A stretch of DNA of 64,000 bases from Pandoraea sp. PE-S2T-3 (GTDB taxonomy: Bacteria > Pseudomonadota > Gammaproteobacteria > Burkholderiales > Burkholderiaceae). The translations under genes and the position numbers were made by a program. The stretch covers positions 558,001-622,000 of the forward strand of contig NZ_NGUQ01000037.1 of NCBI RefSeq assembly GCF_002179965.1, read 5' to 3'. Within the stretch, counting starts at the first letter, position 1, and every line of letters starts with the position of its first letter. Below, piece after piece: positions 1-8,932 of the stretch. Below the pieces are notes generated by a model that did no database searches, had not been told where the DNA came from, and saw only the letters and a program-made list of their open reading frames with translations.

Positions 1-225
1 TGGGCACGGACGTGATCTCGCAACCGAAATTCGCGCTTGCCGCCAGCGATGGCGACAGGCGCGGGTAGGGTAGGGGTAGTTGTTTTGGCAGTAGGTGCCG
101 CATGCCTTCGCTCCCGACATCAGGGCGCCCTGTCGGGGGCGTTGGCAGGCGCATTTCTCTTCTCGCTCGTGACCCGTGGTGTTTGCACGGCGATCGATTG
201 TTTTTATCAATTAGGACTGCGTATT

Positions 226-1329
226 ATGAAAAAAAGAAGTATCGCGGCTGGCGCTCTGCTCACATTCAGCGGGTATGCGGCGGCGCAGAGTCAGGTGACG
301 ATCTACGGGATTCTGGACAACGGCGTGAACTACACGACGAATCAGGGCGGGTCACACAATGTTCAGGTGGCGGGCGGCGCGCTTAACGGCAACCGCTGGG
401 GACTGCGGGGCACGGAGGATCTGGGCGGCGGGCTGCAAGCGATCTTCCGTCTGGAGAACGGGTTCGACATCACTAACGGCAAGCTCGCCAACAACAGCCG
501 GGAGTTCGGCCGGCAGGCGTTCGTCGGGCTGTCCGGTGACTTCGGCTCGGTCACGATCGGCCGGCATTACGACTCGCTGGGCACCTTCCTCGGGCCGCTG
601 GCATCGAGCAACAAGCTGGTCGGTTTCATGAGCTCTCACCCGGGCGATGCCGATAACGTCGATTCGACCGCCCGTGTGAACAACTCGGTGCGCTTTAACA
701 GCGCCGACTACAAGGGCTTCACGTTTGGTGGCGTGTACAGCTTCGGCGGCGTGGCCGGGTCCTACCGCACGAATCAGATCTACAGCTTGGGGGCCAGCTA
801 TCTGCGCGGGCCGCTGCATCTGGGCTTCGGTTACCTGAATGCACAGAACCCGCTCACGTCGATGTACGACGGCAGCATGACGAGCCCTGTCACTAGTGGC
901 TATTCGAACGCGAAGTCGTTGCAGGTGATCGGGGCCGGGGGCTCGTACCAGTTGGGGCCGGTCAAGTTGGGACTGCTCTACACGAACACGCAGTTCAAGG
1001 ACGTCAGCTTCTCGAGCACGACGCCGTTCAGGGGCACGGCGAAGATGAACAACTACGAGCTGAACGCCCAGTACACGTGGTCGCCTGCGGTCGTGATCTC
1101 CGGGGCCTACACGTACACGCGTGCCGAAAACGCGCGGTATCAGCAACTGAGTGCCGTGTACGACTACTTCCTGTCGAAACGCACGGACGTCTACGCCCTG
1201 GCGATTTACCAACGCGCCACCGGCCGGGATTCGACGGCCGGGCCTGCGGTTGCGCAGATCTATGGCGTGGCAGCGTCGTCGAGCAATGGGCAAGGGCTGC
1301 TGCGTGTTGGTGTGCGTCACCGCTTCTGA
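226..1329 (+). CDS. Gram-negative porin (OmpC-like, Burkholderia type)
   Basis: This is an outer-membrane trimeric general porin of 367 residues that lets small hydrophilic solutes into the periplasm. The N-terminus is a Sec signal peptide (MKKRSIAAGALLTFSGYAAA) followed directly by the family's first strand, QSQVTIYGILDNGVNY. The protein then alternates short beta strands and Gly-rich turns and ends in RVGVRHRF, a terminal Phe typical of outer-membrane beta barrels. The ATG at 226 is chosen over an upstream in-frame start at 37 because it opens the signal peptide and follows an AGGA ribosome site. It stands alone, convergent with the RidA-like gene. Substrate specificity cannot be read from the sequence. 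Confidence 0.93.
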   Translation: MKKRSIAAGALLTFSGYAAAQSQVTIYGILDNGVNYTTNQGGSHNVQVAGGALNGNRWGLRGTEDLGGGLQAIFRLENGFDITNGKLANNSREFGRQAFVGLSGDFGSVTIGRHYDSLGTFLGPLASSNKLVGFMSSHPGDADNVDSTARVNNSVRFNSADYKGFTFGGVYSFGGVAGSYRTNQIYSLGASYLRGPLHLGFGYLNAQNPLTSMYDGSMTSPVTSGYSNAKSLQVIGAGGSYQLGPVKLGLLYTNTQFKDVSFSSTTPFRGTAKMNNYELNAQYTWSPAVVISGAYTYTRAENARYQQLSAVYDYFLSKRTDVYALAIYQRATGRDSTAGPAVAQIYGVAASSSNGQGLLRVGVRHRF

Positions 1330-1393
1330 GTGCGCGTGTGACTCGTGGCGGCACCTTTGACTCTTGAGATCACGGGTGCCGTCCCGCGGGTCA

Positions 1394-1789
1394 TCAATTT
1401 GCGGGCAACTTCGCGATTACCTTGATTTCGAACTGAAAGCCGTACAGCCACGTCACGCCCACGGCGGTCAGTGTCGGGTGGGGCGCCTCGCCCCAGTACT
1501 CGGGCACGATTTTCCACACGCGCTCGAACGTCGCCGCCGGGTCGACCATGAACACCGTCACGTCGACCACGTCGTCGAAGGTGCAGCCGGCCGCTTTCAA
1601 GATGGCGTTGAGATTATCGAAAGCACGGCGTACCTGCGCTTCGAGATCGGGCTCCGGCGACCCGTCTTCCCGGCTGCCGACCTGTCCGGAGACGAACAGG
1701 AAACCGTCGGCGCGAATCGCCGGGGAGTAACGGTTGCGGTCATACAGGGCCTGACGGCCGGCAGGAAATACCACGTCACGAATCGTCAT
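1394..1789 (-). CDS. RidA/YjgF-family protein
   Basis: This is a 131-residue member of the RidA (YjgF/YER057c/UK114) family, small trimeric proteins that in the best-known cases hydrolyse reactive enamine/imine intermediates. Visible family features are the FLFVSGQVGSREDG strand-turn and the AFDNLNAILKAAGC helix, followed by a VDVTVFMVD strand. The C-terminal strand reads GFQFEIKVIAKLPAN rather than the canonical catalytic-Arg motif (typically RxxVEIEAIA), so it probably belongs to a Rid subfamily with another ligand. It has a GGAG ribosome site and is divergent from the LysR gene at 1955, which probably controls it. Confidence 0.88.
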   Translation of the reverse strand: MTIRDVVFPAGRQALYDRNRYSPAIRADGFLFVSGQVGSREDGSPEPDLEAQVRRAFDNLNAILKAAGCTFDDVVDVTVFMVDPAATFERVWKIVPEYWGEAPHPTLTAVGVTWLYGFQFEIKVIAKLPAN

Positions 1790-1890
1790 TCATCCACTCC
1801 ATCGATGGGCCGCAGGCGGCCCGGGTTATGTGATGAAGGCACTCTAAGCGGGCAGGCGAACGCGATAAACGGGCAACTGTATCCTTCACT

Positions 1891-1907
1891 GTTTGTAAAA
1901 TGCAAAC
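1891..1907. promoter_or_regulatory. Candidate LysR operator
   Basis: The 17-bp dyad GTTTGTAAAATGCAAAC lies between the divergent RidA-like and LysR genes. It has 5-bp perfect arms and 6 of 7 matches in extended arms, and contains the T-N11-A pattern of LysR-type binding sites. It sits about 50 bp upstream of the lysR start and about 100 bp upstream of the RidA-like start. The site is seen in the sequence; its use by this regulator is inferred. Confidence 0.5.
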
Positions 1908-1954
1908 AATCGAAAGTCCCGAATATCTCGATCCCGATCGCTCAGGAGGTGCCT

Positions 1955-2884
1955 TTGGACCGATTCGACGCCATGCAGGCGTTTGTGCGTGTGGTGGAGG
2001 CGGGCAGTTTCACCAAGGCCGCCGAGACGCTGCACATGAGCAAGACCAGCGTGACGCAACTGGTCCAGCAACTGGAAGCGCGGTTGCGCGTGAAGCTGCT
2101 CAACCGGACCACGCGCAAGGTCAACGTCACCGCCGACGGCGCGGCCTATTACGACCGTGTGGTGCGGTTGCTGGCGGATATGGACGACGCGGAGACCAGT
2201 CTGTCCGATGCGTCGACGCTGCCACGCGGACGTTTGCGTGTCGATGTGCCGAGCCCCTTTGCCAGCCTGATTCTGATGCCCGCGCTGCCGGCGTTTTACG
2301 CGCGCTATCCCGACATTCAACTCGATATGGGCGTGAGCGACCGGATGGTCGATCTGATCGGAGAGAACGTCGATTGTGTGGTGCGCGGTGGCGAATTAAC
2401 CGACCAGTCGTTGATGGCGCGCCATGTTGGCGACTTGCGGCTGGGGGTTTATGCCGCACCGGACTATCTCGCGCGCGCCGGTGCGCCGCTTCACCCGAGT
2501 GATCTGGAAGACTCGCACCATCGGATCGTCGGCTTCCGCTGGTCGCGCATCGGCAAGCCGCTGCCTTATGCCATGCACCGAGGTGCCGAGCAGGTCAATG
2601 TGCATGGCAAATACGCGTTGGCGGTGGATGACGGCAATGCCTATCTGGCCGCCGGATTGGCGGGCATGGGGGTGTTGTGGCTGCCGGAATACATGGCGAG
2701 GGATGCGGTGGCGCGAGGGGTGCTAGCGCCTCTTTTCGAGGACTGGACGCTGGAGTCCATGCCGATGTACGTCGCGTTTGCACCCAATCGGCACGTCAGC
2801 GCCAAGCTTCGGGTGTTCATCGACTGGATCGTCGAGGTAATGGAGACCCATGGGATGGCGCCGGTCAGGACGGTGCGAGTTTGA
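1955..2884 (+). CDS. LysR-family transcriptional regulator
   Basis: This is a 309-residue LysR-type regulator. An N-terminal winged helix-turn-helix (AFVRVVEAGSFTKAAETLHM, then SKTSVTQLVQQLEARL) is followed by a periplasmic-binding-protein-like effector domain from about residue 90 to 300. A TTG start at 1955 is preferred because an AGGAGG ribosome site lies 5 bp upstream; the next ATG at 1973 would cut into the first helix. Sequence style (LLNRTTRKVNVTADGAAYYDR) is that of the large group related to PA0477-like/DmlR regulators. The neighbour is the divergent RidA-like gene. The ligand is unknown. Confidence 0.9.
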   Translation: MDRFDAMQAFVRVVEAGSFTKAAETLHMSKTSVTQLVQQLEARLRVKLLNRTTRKVNVTADGAAYYDRVVRLLADMDDAETSLSDASTLPRGRLRVDVPSPFASLILMPALPAFYARYPDIQLDMGVSDRMVDLIGENVDCVVRGGELTDQSLMARHVGDLRLGVYAAPDYLARAGAPLHPSDLEDSHHRIVGFRWSRIGKPLPYAMHRGAEQVNVHGKYALAVDDGNAYLAAGLAGMGVLWLPEYMARDAVARGVLAPLFEDWTLESMPMYVAFAPNRHVSAKLRVFIDWIVEVMETHGMAPVRTVRV

Positions 2885-3138
2885 CGACTCCACCCCCGAA
2901 ATAAGGAGGTTTGTACCGTAACCGGCTGTTTTCTCAAGTTTTTTACGTTTTCGCCGTTGGAGCCCTTAGGGGCCTTTGCGGCCCTTTGACCCGTCATGTC
3001 AGCGCGGCGACGAGGCCGTCTCCGGGCTAGCCCAGACAACAATGACACGCGTGCGTTTGTCACGCATTTCGGGCAGCATGACGGGCGGCGGATTCCGGGG
3101 TCGGATACCGCCATTCCGAAAGAAAGGCGAAAGCGCAA

Positions 3139-4773
3139 ATGTTGAAGAATTGGACGATTCGGTGGCGGTTACGGTTGGCTGTGGCGGGGCTCGCCACGCT
3201 GGTCGTGGTGGTGGGCGGCCTGACACTCGCGGGGTTGCGCGAGACGGTCGGCAGTCTGCGAGAGGTCTACAACAAGGAACTGGCCAGTACCCGGTTGCTC
3301 GGCGAGGCGGAAATTCAGATTGGCCGCGCCCGCGCGGTGGTGCTCAGAGCACCGCAGGCACCCACGGCCGATCTGAAGTCCGACGACATCAAGAAGGGCA
3401 CGACCTACTGGGGCGAGTCGGAGAAGGCATGGCAGGCGTATCTGGCCTTGCCGGCTGACGCTGACGAGCAGCGGCTGGCCGCGCAGGTGACCAGTGCCCG
3501 ACAGGCGCTGAAAGACGCATTCACGTTGGTGCAGAACGGCATCTCGGCCGGTCAGACCGATGTGTATTACGAGCAGGCGGCGGTCCTCGGCAAGCGCTAT
3601 ACGTCTTACGTGAATGCCAATGAAGCGCTCAAGCAACTTTACGACGCGCGAGCAAAGACGAGCTTCGAGTCGGCCGAGTCGGCCTACGACCGCCAACTGG
3701 TGCTGACGCTGTGCGCCATCGGGTTCGCGATCATCGCGGCATTCCTGACGGCGCGTGCCTTGAATCGGGCGATTACGCGACCGCTCGACGACGTGCTCGA
3801 ACACTTTCAGGAAATCGCGGACGGCAATCTGCGCCGGGCGGTCCAAATCACGTCGACCGACGAAATGGGGCGGCTGCTTGAGGCGCTTGCCGCCATGAAG
3901 GCGCAGCTCGGCGATACGGTCGCACGCGTGCGCAAGAGTGGCGAGGCGATTGCCGCAAGCGCTCGCGAGATCGCGGCGGGCAATCTCGATCTGTCGTCGC
4001 GCACGGAGCAGCAGGCCGCGTCGCTCGAAGAGACGGCCGCGAGCATGGAGCAACTCACCGGTACCGTGCGTCAGAACATGGAGCACGCGCATCAGGCGAA
4101 TCAGTTGGCGCGTCAGGCCAGCGAGCAGACGAGCGCGGGTGACAGCGCGATGGCGCAGGTGACCGACACAATGCGCCAGATCGACGCCGGTTCGGCCAAG
4201 ATCCGGGAAATCATTGCGCTGATTGACGGCATCGCCTTCCAGACGAACATCCTCGCACTCAACGCGGCGGTGGAAGCGGCGCGGGCGGGTGAGCAGGGTC
4301 GGGGTTTTGCTGTGGTGGCTAACGAGGTGCGGACGTTGGCACAGCGTTCGGCGAGCGCGGCACGCGATATCAAGACGTTGATCGAGACGTCGGCCGAACG
4401 CTCCGCCGCAGGCAGCCGCATCGTCGGCGAGGCGGGGGCAGCGATGCAGGAGATCGCCGGCAGCGTTCGCCGGGTGACCGACATCATGGCGGAGATTTCT
4501 GCCGCGTCGGAAGAACAGACGACGGGAATTGATCAGGTGGCACGCGCGGTCACGCAGATGGACGAAGTCACGCAGCAGAACGCCGCGCTGGTCGAGCAGG
4601 CATCGGCGGCCGCGCAATCGCTTGCGGAACAGGCGGAATCGCTAAAGCAGGCCGTGGCGGTGTTCCAGTTGGCGCAGTCCGACGAGCCGCACATGGGCCG
4701 CTTCGATTCGCTTGGGCAAGGTGGTGCGAGTGCTGCTGCGGCGCGCGGGCGGTTGCATTCGGTGGTTTCTTGA
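3139..4773 (+). CDS. Methyl-accepting chemotaxis protein
   Basis: This is a 544-residue transmembrane chemoreceptor. The first transmembrane helix is near residues 11-32, followed by a periplasmic four-helix-bundle sensor of the Tar/Tsr type and a second helix near 187-208. A HAMP domain (about 208-262) and a long cytoplasmic coiled coil follow. The highly conserved signalling tip is around residues 364-410 and includes [20 protein letters not shown] and [17 protein letters not shown], where CheA and CheW bind. The C-terminus has no NWETF-like CheR docking peptide. It is an orphan receptor away from any che operon, so it presumably joins chemotaxis arrays encoded elsewhere. The ligand is not predictable. 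Confidence 0.95.
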   Translation: MLKNWTIRWRLRLAVAGLATLVVVVGGLTLAGLRETVGSLREVYNKELASTRLLGEAEIQIGRARAVVLRAPQAPTADLKSDDIKKGTTYWGESEKAWQAYLALPADADEQRLAAQVTSARQALKDAFTLVQNGISAGQTDVYYEQAAVLGKRYTSYVNANEALKQLYDARAKTSFESAESAYDRQLVLTLCAIGFAIIAAFLTARALNRAITRPLDDVLEHFQEIADGNLRRAVQITSTDEMGRLLEALAAMKAQLGDTVARVRKSGEAIAASAREIAAGNLDLSSRTEQQAASLEETAASMEQLTGTVRQNMEHAHQANQLARQASEQTSAGDSAMAQVTDTMRQIDAGSAKIREIIALIDGIAFQTNILALNAAVEAARAGEQGRGFAVVANEVRTLAQRSASAARDIKTLIETSAERSAAGSRIVGEAGAAMQEIAGSVRRVTDIMAEISAASEEQTTGIDQVARAVTQMDEVTQQNAALVEQASAAAQSLAEQAESLKQAVAVFQLAQSDEPHMGRFDSLGQGGASAAAARGRLHSVVS

Positions 4774-4782
4774 GTTGATGCG

Positions 4783-4814
4783 GGGTGATGCGTCGCTGCA
4801 TGTGCGCATCACCC
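4783..4814. terminator. Bidirectional hairpin between convergent genes
   Basis: GGGTGATGCG at 4783-4792 pairs perfectly with CGCATCACCC at 4805-4814 around a 12-nt loop, exactly in the gap between the convergent chemoreceptor and GGDEF/EAL genes. There is no strong U-run on either side. It may therefore be an intrinsic terminator of modest strength or an mRNA 3'-end stabiliser. Confidence 0.5.
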
Positions 4815-4824
4815 TTGTCACTCG

Positions 4825-7032
4825 CTACGCGCGGTTCAAATTCCACTCGCCCCAGCCGCGACTCCGCCCGATGTTGAACATGGCGCCGAACTCCGAGGCC
4901 GGCATCGGTTTTCCGAACAAGTAGCCCTGTCCTTCATCGCAGCCAAGCTGGCGCAAATTGTCTCGTTGCTCGGCTGTCTCGACACCTTCTGCTGTGGTTC
5001 TCAGATCGAAGCTTCGCGTCATGTCCACGAGCGCGCGCACGACTGACGCGTCTCGCTGCGACTCGACCATCGCCTGCACGAACGAGCGGTCGATCTTGAT
5101 GCGGCTGAGCGGATAGCGCCTCAGCAGGCTGATCGACGCGTAGCCGGTGCCGAAATCGTCAAAAGCAATGCCGACGCCATAGTCGCGCAAACGTTGCAAC
5201 GCATCGAGCACCACGTCGTCATCGAGCACGATGCTTTCGGTCACTTCGAGTTCTAGCGCCTGCGGTGGCAGGCCATGCCGGTTGAGCACCGCGATCACCT
5301 CGTCGACGACGCTCCCGATGCGGAACTGCAAACCAAACAGATTCACGCCGATCCGGAAGGCCGGCGCCCCATGACGGCGCCAAAAGGCAGCCTGTGAACA
5401 CGCCTCGTCGAGGACCCACGCCCCCACGGCAGCCGCTAAAGGCCCCCGTTCCAGCGCAGGAAGAAACGCCGCCGGGGACAGCAATCCGCGCTGTGGATGC
5501 CGCCAACGAATGAGCGCTTCCGCACCGGTCAGCGAGCCATCCGCAAAGTCCACCTGCGGCTGATAGAACAACACGAACTCGCCGTCGTTGACGGCGCGGT
5601 GCAGCTCGATGTTATACACACGGCGCTCGACCGCTTCCATGCGCAAGGATTCGACGAACACGAACACCTGACTCGGCCCGTGATGCTTGGCCCTCGACAG
5701 CGCGAGATCCGCGTTGCTGATCAGGCTCAGGGCCTCATGCGCGTGTTGCGGCGAGACGGCGATGCCACAACATGCGGTCACGCGAACGTCGAAACCCTCG
5801 ATCACCATCGGCTCGGCGATGGCCGCCGCTGCGGCATCCGCAAAGAGACGCGCGTCCGCTGTCTTCGTCACGCCCGGCAGCAACAGGGCGAACTCGTCTG
5901 CGCCGATGCGCGCTACGGTGTCGTCTGGCCGGGCGAGGGCCGTCAGTCGTCGCGAGACTTCACAAAGGATGCCGTCACCGACTTCATGCCCCAAGGTGTC
6001 GTTGACGTCCTTGAATCCGTCGAGATCGATAATCACCACCGCTGCGCCTGTCATGGACGCTGACGTGATTTCCGTATTGCGGTAGAAGCTTGCGCGGTTC
6101 GCCACCCCGGTAAGCACGTCGGTGCTGGCAAGTCGTTTGAGCGCGTCCTTCTCGTCGCGCAGTGCGCTCAGATCGTGCACGTGGGCATTGAACGTCAGGA
6201 CGCCGTTTTCGTGCCAGCAGAACAGCGATGCGCTCAGCAGAAACTCGGCGCCGTCGCGGCGCAGTCCATACACCACAGACGGCATCGTGACGCCGTCGAC
6301 CGAGCCTGCCGCCACCACTTGTGCGATCCGGTCGCGTAACGAGGGCCGGCCATGTTCGGGCACGAGCGTCTCGAGCGTGAGGCCCGGGCCATCGGCGACG
6401 TCGTAGCCATAGAGGGTGGCAGCCGCCAGATTCCACTCGAGAATCTTGCCGCTTTCGTCAAAACGGATCATCGCCGTCGGCGAACGGCGCTCGGGTTCCG
6501 CGAAAGTGCGCCGGTCGCGCTCGACGAATAGCTCGACGCGCCGCAGCTCCAGCCGGTCGGACGCCATCCTCGCCAGTTCGCGCAGGCGTTCGCCGTCGAC
6601 GGCGGAGAAGTTGTGATTCGGTTTGGTGTCGATGACGCACAGGGCGCCAAGCGCATGGCCGCCGACGGACATGAGCGGCACGCCCGCATAGAAGCGCACT
6701 TGAGAGGGACCGGTGACGAGCGGGTTGTCGTGGAAGCGGTCGTCGCGGCTTGCGTCGGGCACGATCAGCACCGCATCCTCGAGAATGGCATGGGCGCAGA
6801 ACGAGGCATCGCGGCTCATGTCGACATCGCCGCCTGCAAACCCGGCCGCCGCGGCAAAGAACACGTGATCGTTGCCGACCATGTTGACCGCCGCCACCGG
6901 CACGTCAAACATGTGCGCAGCGATACGCACGACGACATCAAGGCTGGGCAGCGGACGGTCACTACCCAGTCCGTATTCAGCCAAAGCAGCGAGTCTCTCG
7001 GTTTCCATCGGCAATACAGGGGGACACTTCAT
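4825..7032 (-). CDS. GAF-PAS-GGDEF-EAL cyclic-di-GMP signalling protein
   Basis: This is a 735-residue cytosolic protein for turnover of the second messenger c-di-GMP. A GAF domain (about residues 20-165, with SFCAHAILED and RFYAGVPLMS typical of light/redox-type GAFs) is followed by a PAS domain (about 175-290). A diguanylate cyclase domain follows (about 300-460), whose signature reads GADEF near residue 376 instead of GGDEF. The last domain is an EAL phosphodiesterase (about 480-720). The EAL residues look complete: EAL near 504, the ELEVTES glutamate, the DDFGTGY pair near 625, and KIDRSFV and AEGVET. It therefore probably degrades c-di-GMP, with the GGDEF half sensory or weakly active. 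A GAGGAG site precedes the ATG at 7032. No membrane segment is seen. Confidence 0.93.
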   Translation of the reverse strand: MKCPPVLPMETERLAALAEYGLGSDRPLPSLDVVVRIAAHMFDVPVAAVNMVGNDHVFFAAAAGFAGGDVDMSRDASFCAHAILEDAVLIVPDASRDDRFHDNPLVTGPSQVRFYAGVPLMSVGGHALGALCVIDTKPNHNFSAVDGERLRELARMASDRLELRRVELFVERDRRTFAEPERRSPTAMIRFDESGKILEWNLAAATLYGYDVADGPGLTLETLVPEHGRPSLRDRIAQVVAAGSVDGVTMPSVVYGLRRDGAEFLLSASLFCWHENGVLTFNAHVHDLSALRDEKDALKRLASTDVLTGVANRASFYRNTEITSASMTGAAVVIIDLDGFKDVNDTLGHEVGDGILCEVSRRLTALARPDDTVARIGADEFALLLPGVTKTADARLFADAAAAAIAEPMVIEGFDVRVTACCGIAVSPQHAHEALSLISNADLALSRAKHHGPSQVFVFVESLRMEAVERRVYNIELHRAVNDGEFVLFYQPQVDFADGSLTGAEALIRWRHPQRGLLSPAAFLPALERGPLAAAVGAWVLDEACSQAAFWRRHGAPAFRIGVNLFGLQFRIGSVVDEVIAVLNRHGLPPQALELEVTESIVLDDDVVLDALQRLRDYGVGIAFDDFGTGYASISLLRRYPLSRIKIDRSFVQAMVESQRDASVVRALVDMTRSFDLRTTAEGVETAEQRDNLRQLGCDEGQGYLFGKPMPASEFGAMFNIGRSRGWGEWNLNRA

Positions 7033-7365
7033 CAGTGGTCTCCTCGCCTGAAAGCGGCTTTATCGACAAAACTTGGGGTGTATATGCATGCGTTCAGACA
7101 CGAAACGTCCCGGTCTTAATGCCGGTGAGGTACGTTCGAGCAAAGGAAGCCCCGTTAATGATGCTTTTCACTATATCGATCGGGATAGTCATCCGGTCGA
7201 AATCGGATAATTCGTTTCCGATTAGGCGGATTATAGTGCCAAGACAATTTCTTTTGCATCTGTGCTGATTCGGTATGCGAACCGTATTGCAATGCGATGT
7301 TGCGCTACGGCATTCCATACTGTTGTTTGAATCGTGATGATATTAATAACCAATATCAATGTGGC
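7033..7365. other. Gene-free 333-bp intergenic stretch
   Basis: This AT-richer stretch lies upstream of the GAF-PAS-GGDEF-EAL gene and downstream of the isochorismatase-like gene; both read leftward. No protein-coding frame with a ribosome site is convincing. A 7-bp inverted repeat (AATCGGA at 7201-7207 with TCCGATT at 7217-7223) is visible. The promoter of the c-di-GMP gene is presumably here, but no clear -35/-10 pair could be assigned. Confidence 0.5.
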
Positions 7366-7935
7366 TTACGCAAGCCACGCTAAGGCATCGGGGAGCGACA
7401 GCACGTGAGTTCGCGATTCGAATGCGGTCGAGAACAGGTGATCGTGCACGACTTGATCGGGGTCGTAACAGCAGTCTTTCACGGTGAGTAACCGGAAGTC
7501 CGCATCGCTTGCATAGGCAATCGATGACAGCATGACTCCGGTCGATGCGATGCCGACCATGATCAGGGTGTCGATTCCTTTGGCGCAGAGGCGTACTTCA
7601 AGATCGGTGCCGTGGAACACGCTGGCACGATGCGCAATGATCTGCGGTTCATTGGCCTGCTGGCCCAGTTCCGGTGAAATCCGATCTTCCACGAAAAGCC
7701 CTAATTGCTTGATGCCTTGTCCGTTCTTGTTCAACGGACTGACTTCCGGATAGCCGGGGCTAAAGTGAATTTTGGCGAAATAGAGCGCGACACCTTTCGC
7801 GCGGGCAGCGTCACATAGCTTGCGCGTATTCGAGAGCAGGGTGGGGGCGACAGAAGGGAATAACGCCAGAATGTCGGTCTGATAATGCATGACCACTAGC
7901 GCGGTTTTCTCGGGAAGAATGTCCGGCATCGGCAT
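7366..7935 (-). CDS. Isochorismatase-fold cysteine-hydrolase family protein (nucleophile absent)
   Basis: This protein has the alpha/beta fold of isochorismatases and nicotinamidases (KTALVVMHYQTDIL at the N-terminus, YFAKIHF, and a C-terminal DLEVRL..GIDTLIMVGIASTGV..LSS..DADFRLLTVKDCC). In canonical hydrolases the GxxT..C segment carries the nucleophilic Cys; here the loop reads GIASTGVMLSS, with no Cys. This matches a known STG-type subgroup of undefined activity. The ATG at 7935 is preferred to a TTG at 7968, though neither has a strong ribosome site. It stands as a single gene. The substrate is unknown and hydrolase activity of the usual kind is doubtful. Confidence 0.8.
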   Translation of the reverse strand: MPMPDILPEKTALVVMHYQTDILALFPSVAPTLLSNTRKLCDAARAKGVALYFAKIHFSPGYPEVSPLNKNGQGIKQLGLFVEDRISPELGQQANEPQIIAHRASVFHGTDLEVRLCAKGIDTLIMVGIASTGVMLSSIAYASDADFRLLTVKDCCYDPDQVVHDHLFSTAFESRTHVLSLPDALAWLA

Positions 7936-8024
7936 AGTCGCGTTGGGCGCTTTGCATGCGCCTTGCAAGGAATGATGCGCGACTTTAGCACGCCGGTTAT
8001 GGCTTCGGCGACGAGGGCGGAATG

Positions 8025-8048
8025 TAAAACGGGCGCCGAAGCGCCCGT
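8025..8048 (-). terminator. Rho-independent terminator of the nitroreductase gene
   Basis: Read on the minus strand, ACGGGCGC (8048-8041), a TTCG tetraloop and GCGCCCGT (8036-8029) form a perfect 8-bp stem followed by a short T-run (TTTTAC). It lies about 20 bp past the nitroreductase stop codon. The stable UUCG loop and T-tail make this a convincing intrinsic terminator. Confidence 0.75.
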
Positions 8049-8070
8049 CTATGTTGTTAATCCCGGTTGA

Positions 8071-8688
8071 TCAAATCGAGAGGCGTCCCAGCCATTCGCG
8101 CACGTGGTCCGCGCGCTCGGCGCGCGGGTTGACTTCGGCGTCGGCGGGCGGCGAGCCAACGAACAGGAAACCCAGAATCTTTTCATTCGGCTCGAAATCG
8201 AGCACTTGATGCAGGTCGGCGTCATAAGCATCGGGGCCGGTCGCCCAGAAGCCGCCGTAGCCGAGAATGTGCAGCGCATTGAGCATGTTCATGGTCGCGG
8301 CACCGACCGACAGCAGTTGCTCGCCTTCCGGCACGCTCGTCTGCGTCGAGACGGACGCCGCGATCACGATGATTGCCGGCGCCGCGAATGCCTTGCGACG
8401 ACGTTGCTCGTGAGTCTCTGCCGGGGCATCAGGATTGCGCTTGGCAGCGATCTCGACCAGTGCCTGGCCCAGATCCTCACGCGCCTCGTCGCGCACGATG
8501 ACAAAGCGCCACGGACGCAGGCGGCCATGGTCGGGCGCGCGCAACGCCGCATCGAAAACCAGATTCAGTTCCACATCGTTCGGTGCCGGTTCGACCAGCG
8601 GCCAGTGCGACTGGCGCGAGAGCAAGGCATCGAGCGCCAGCTGACGCGATGCGGTAACCGGGGCGGCAAAATCGGTGGACGTACCCAT
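8071..8688 (-). CDS. Nitroreductase family protein (YdjA-like)
   Basis: This is a 205-residue FMN-dependent oxidoreductase of the nitroreductase superfamily, expected to reduce nitro, quinone or related electrophiles with NAD(P)H. Recognisable segments are the N-terminal ALDALLSRQSHWPL, the FMN-phosphate-binding RAPDHGRLRPWRFVIVRDE, and the C-terminal ILGYGGFWATGPDAYD with ILGFLFVGSP. These match the small YdjA/TdsD-like branch in length and motif. The ATG at 8688 follows GGAGAG and is preferred over a TTG one codon earlier. A candidate Fur box lies about 55 bp upstream, suggesting iron- or redox-linked expression. The physiological substrate is unknown. Confidence 0.88.
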   Translation of the reverse strand: MGTSTDFAAPVTASRQLALDALLSRQSHWPLVEPAPNDVELNLVFDAALRAPDHGRLRPWRFVIVRDEAREDLGQALVEIAAKRNPDAPAETHEQRRRKAFAAPAIIVIAASVSTQTSVPEGEQLLSVGAATMNMLNALHILGYGGFWATGPDAYDADLHQVLDFEPNEKILGFLFVGSPPADAEVNPRAERADHVREWLGRLSI

Positions 8689-8741
8689 CAAGAACTCTCC
8701 AGAAACAGATGAGCCATCATCCCCGATTCTTCTCCAAAAAG

Positions 8742-8760
8742 CAAAATGATTCTCATTTGC
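8742..8760. promoter_or_regulatory. Candidate Fur box
   Basis: CAAAATGATTCTCATTTGC matches the 19-bp Fur consensus GATAATGATAATCATTATC at 13 of 19 positions by eye and contains the near-perfect palindrome AAATGA-TTC-TCATTT. It lies in the divergent region between the nitroreductase (start 8688, minus) and the AhpD-like gene (start 8933, plus), closer to the former. This suggests iron-dependent control of at least the nitroreductase. Confidence 0.55.
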
Positions 8761-8932
8761 GATTATGTCTTGCGTTTATGGCAAGACCGCCTGCGCGGGG
8801 GATCTGCGGGGAGCGTGCCGGAATGAGGCGCGGTGGAGCGTGGCAGGCGTCAGGCAAGTTAGCTGGCCGGATGTCCGGCGCAAAAGCTTGTAATCTAGCG
8901 CTTTGCCCAGCCGCCAACTGAAAGGCCTATCC

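Noticed and set aside
1349-1381. Terminator between porin and RidA-like gene
   Set aside because: CGGCACC and GGTGCCG can pair, but the 19-nt loop and lack of a T-run make it too weak to call.
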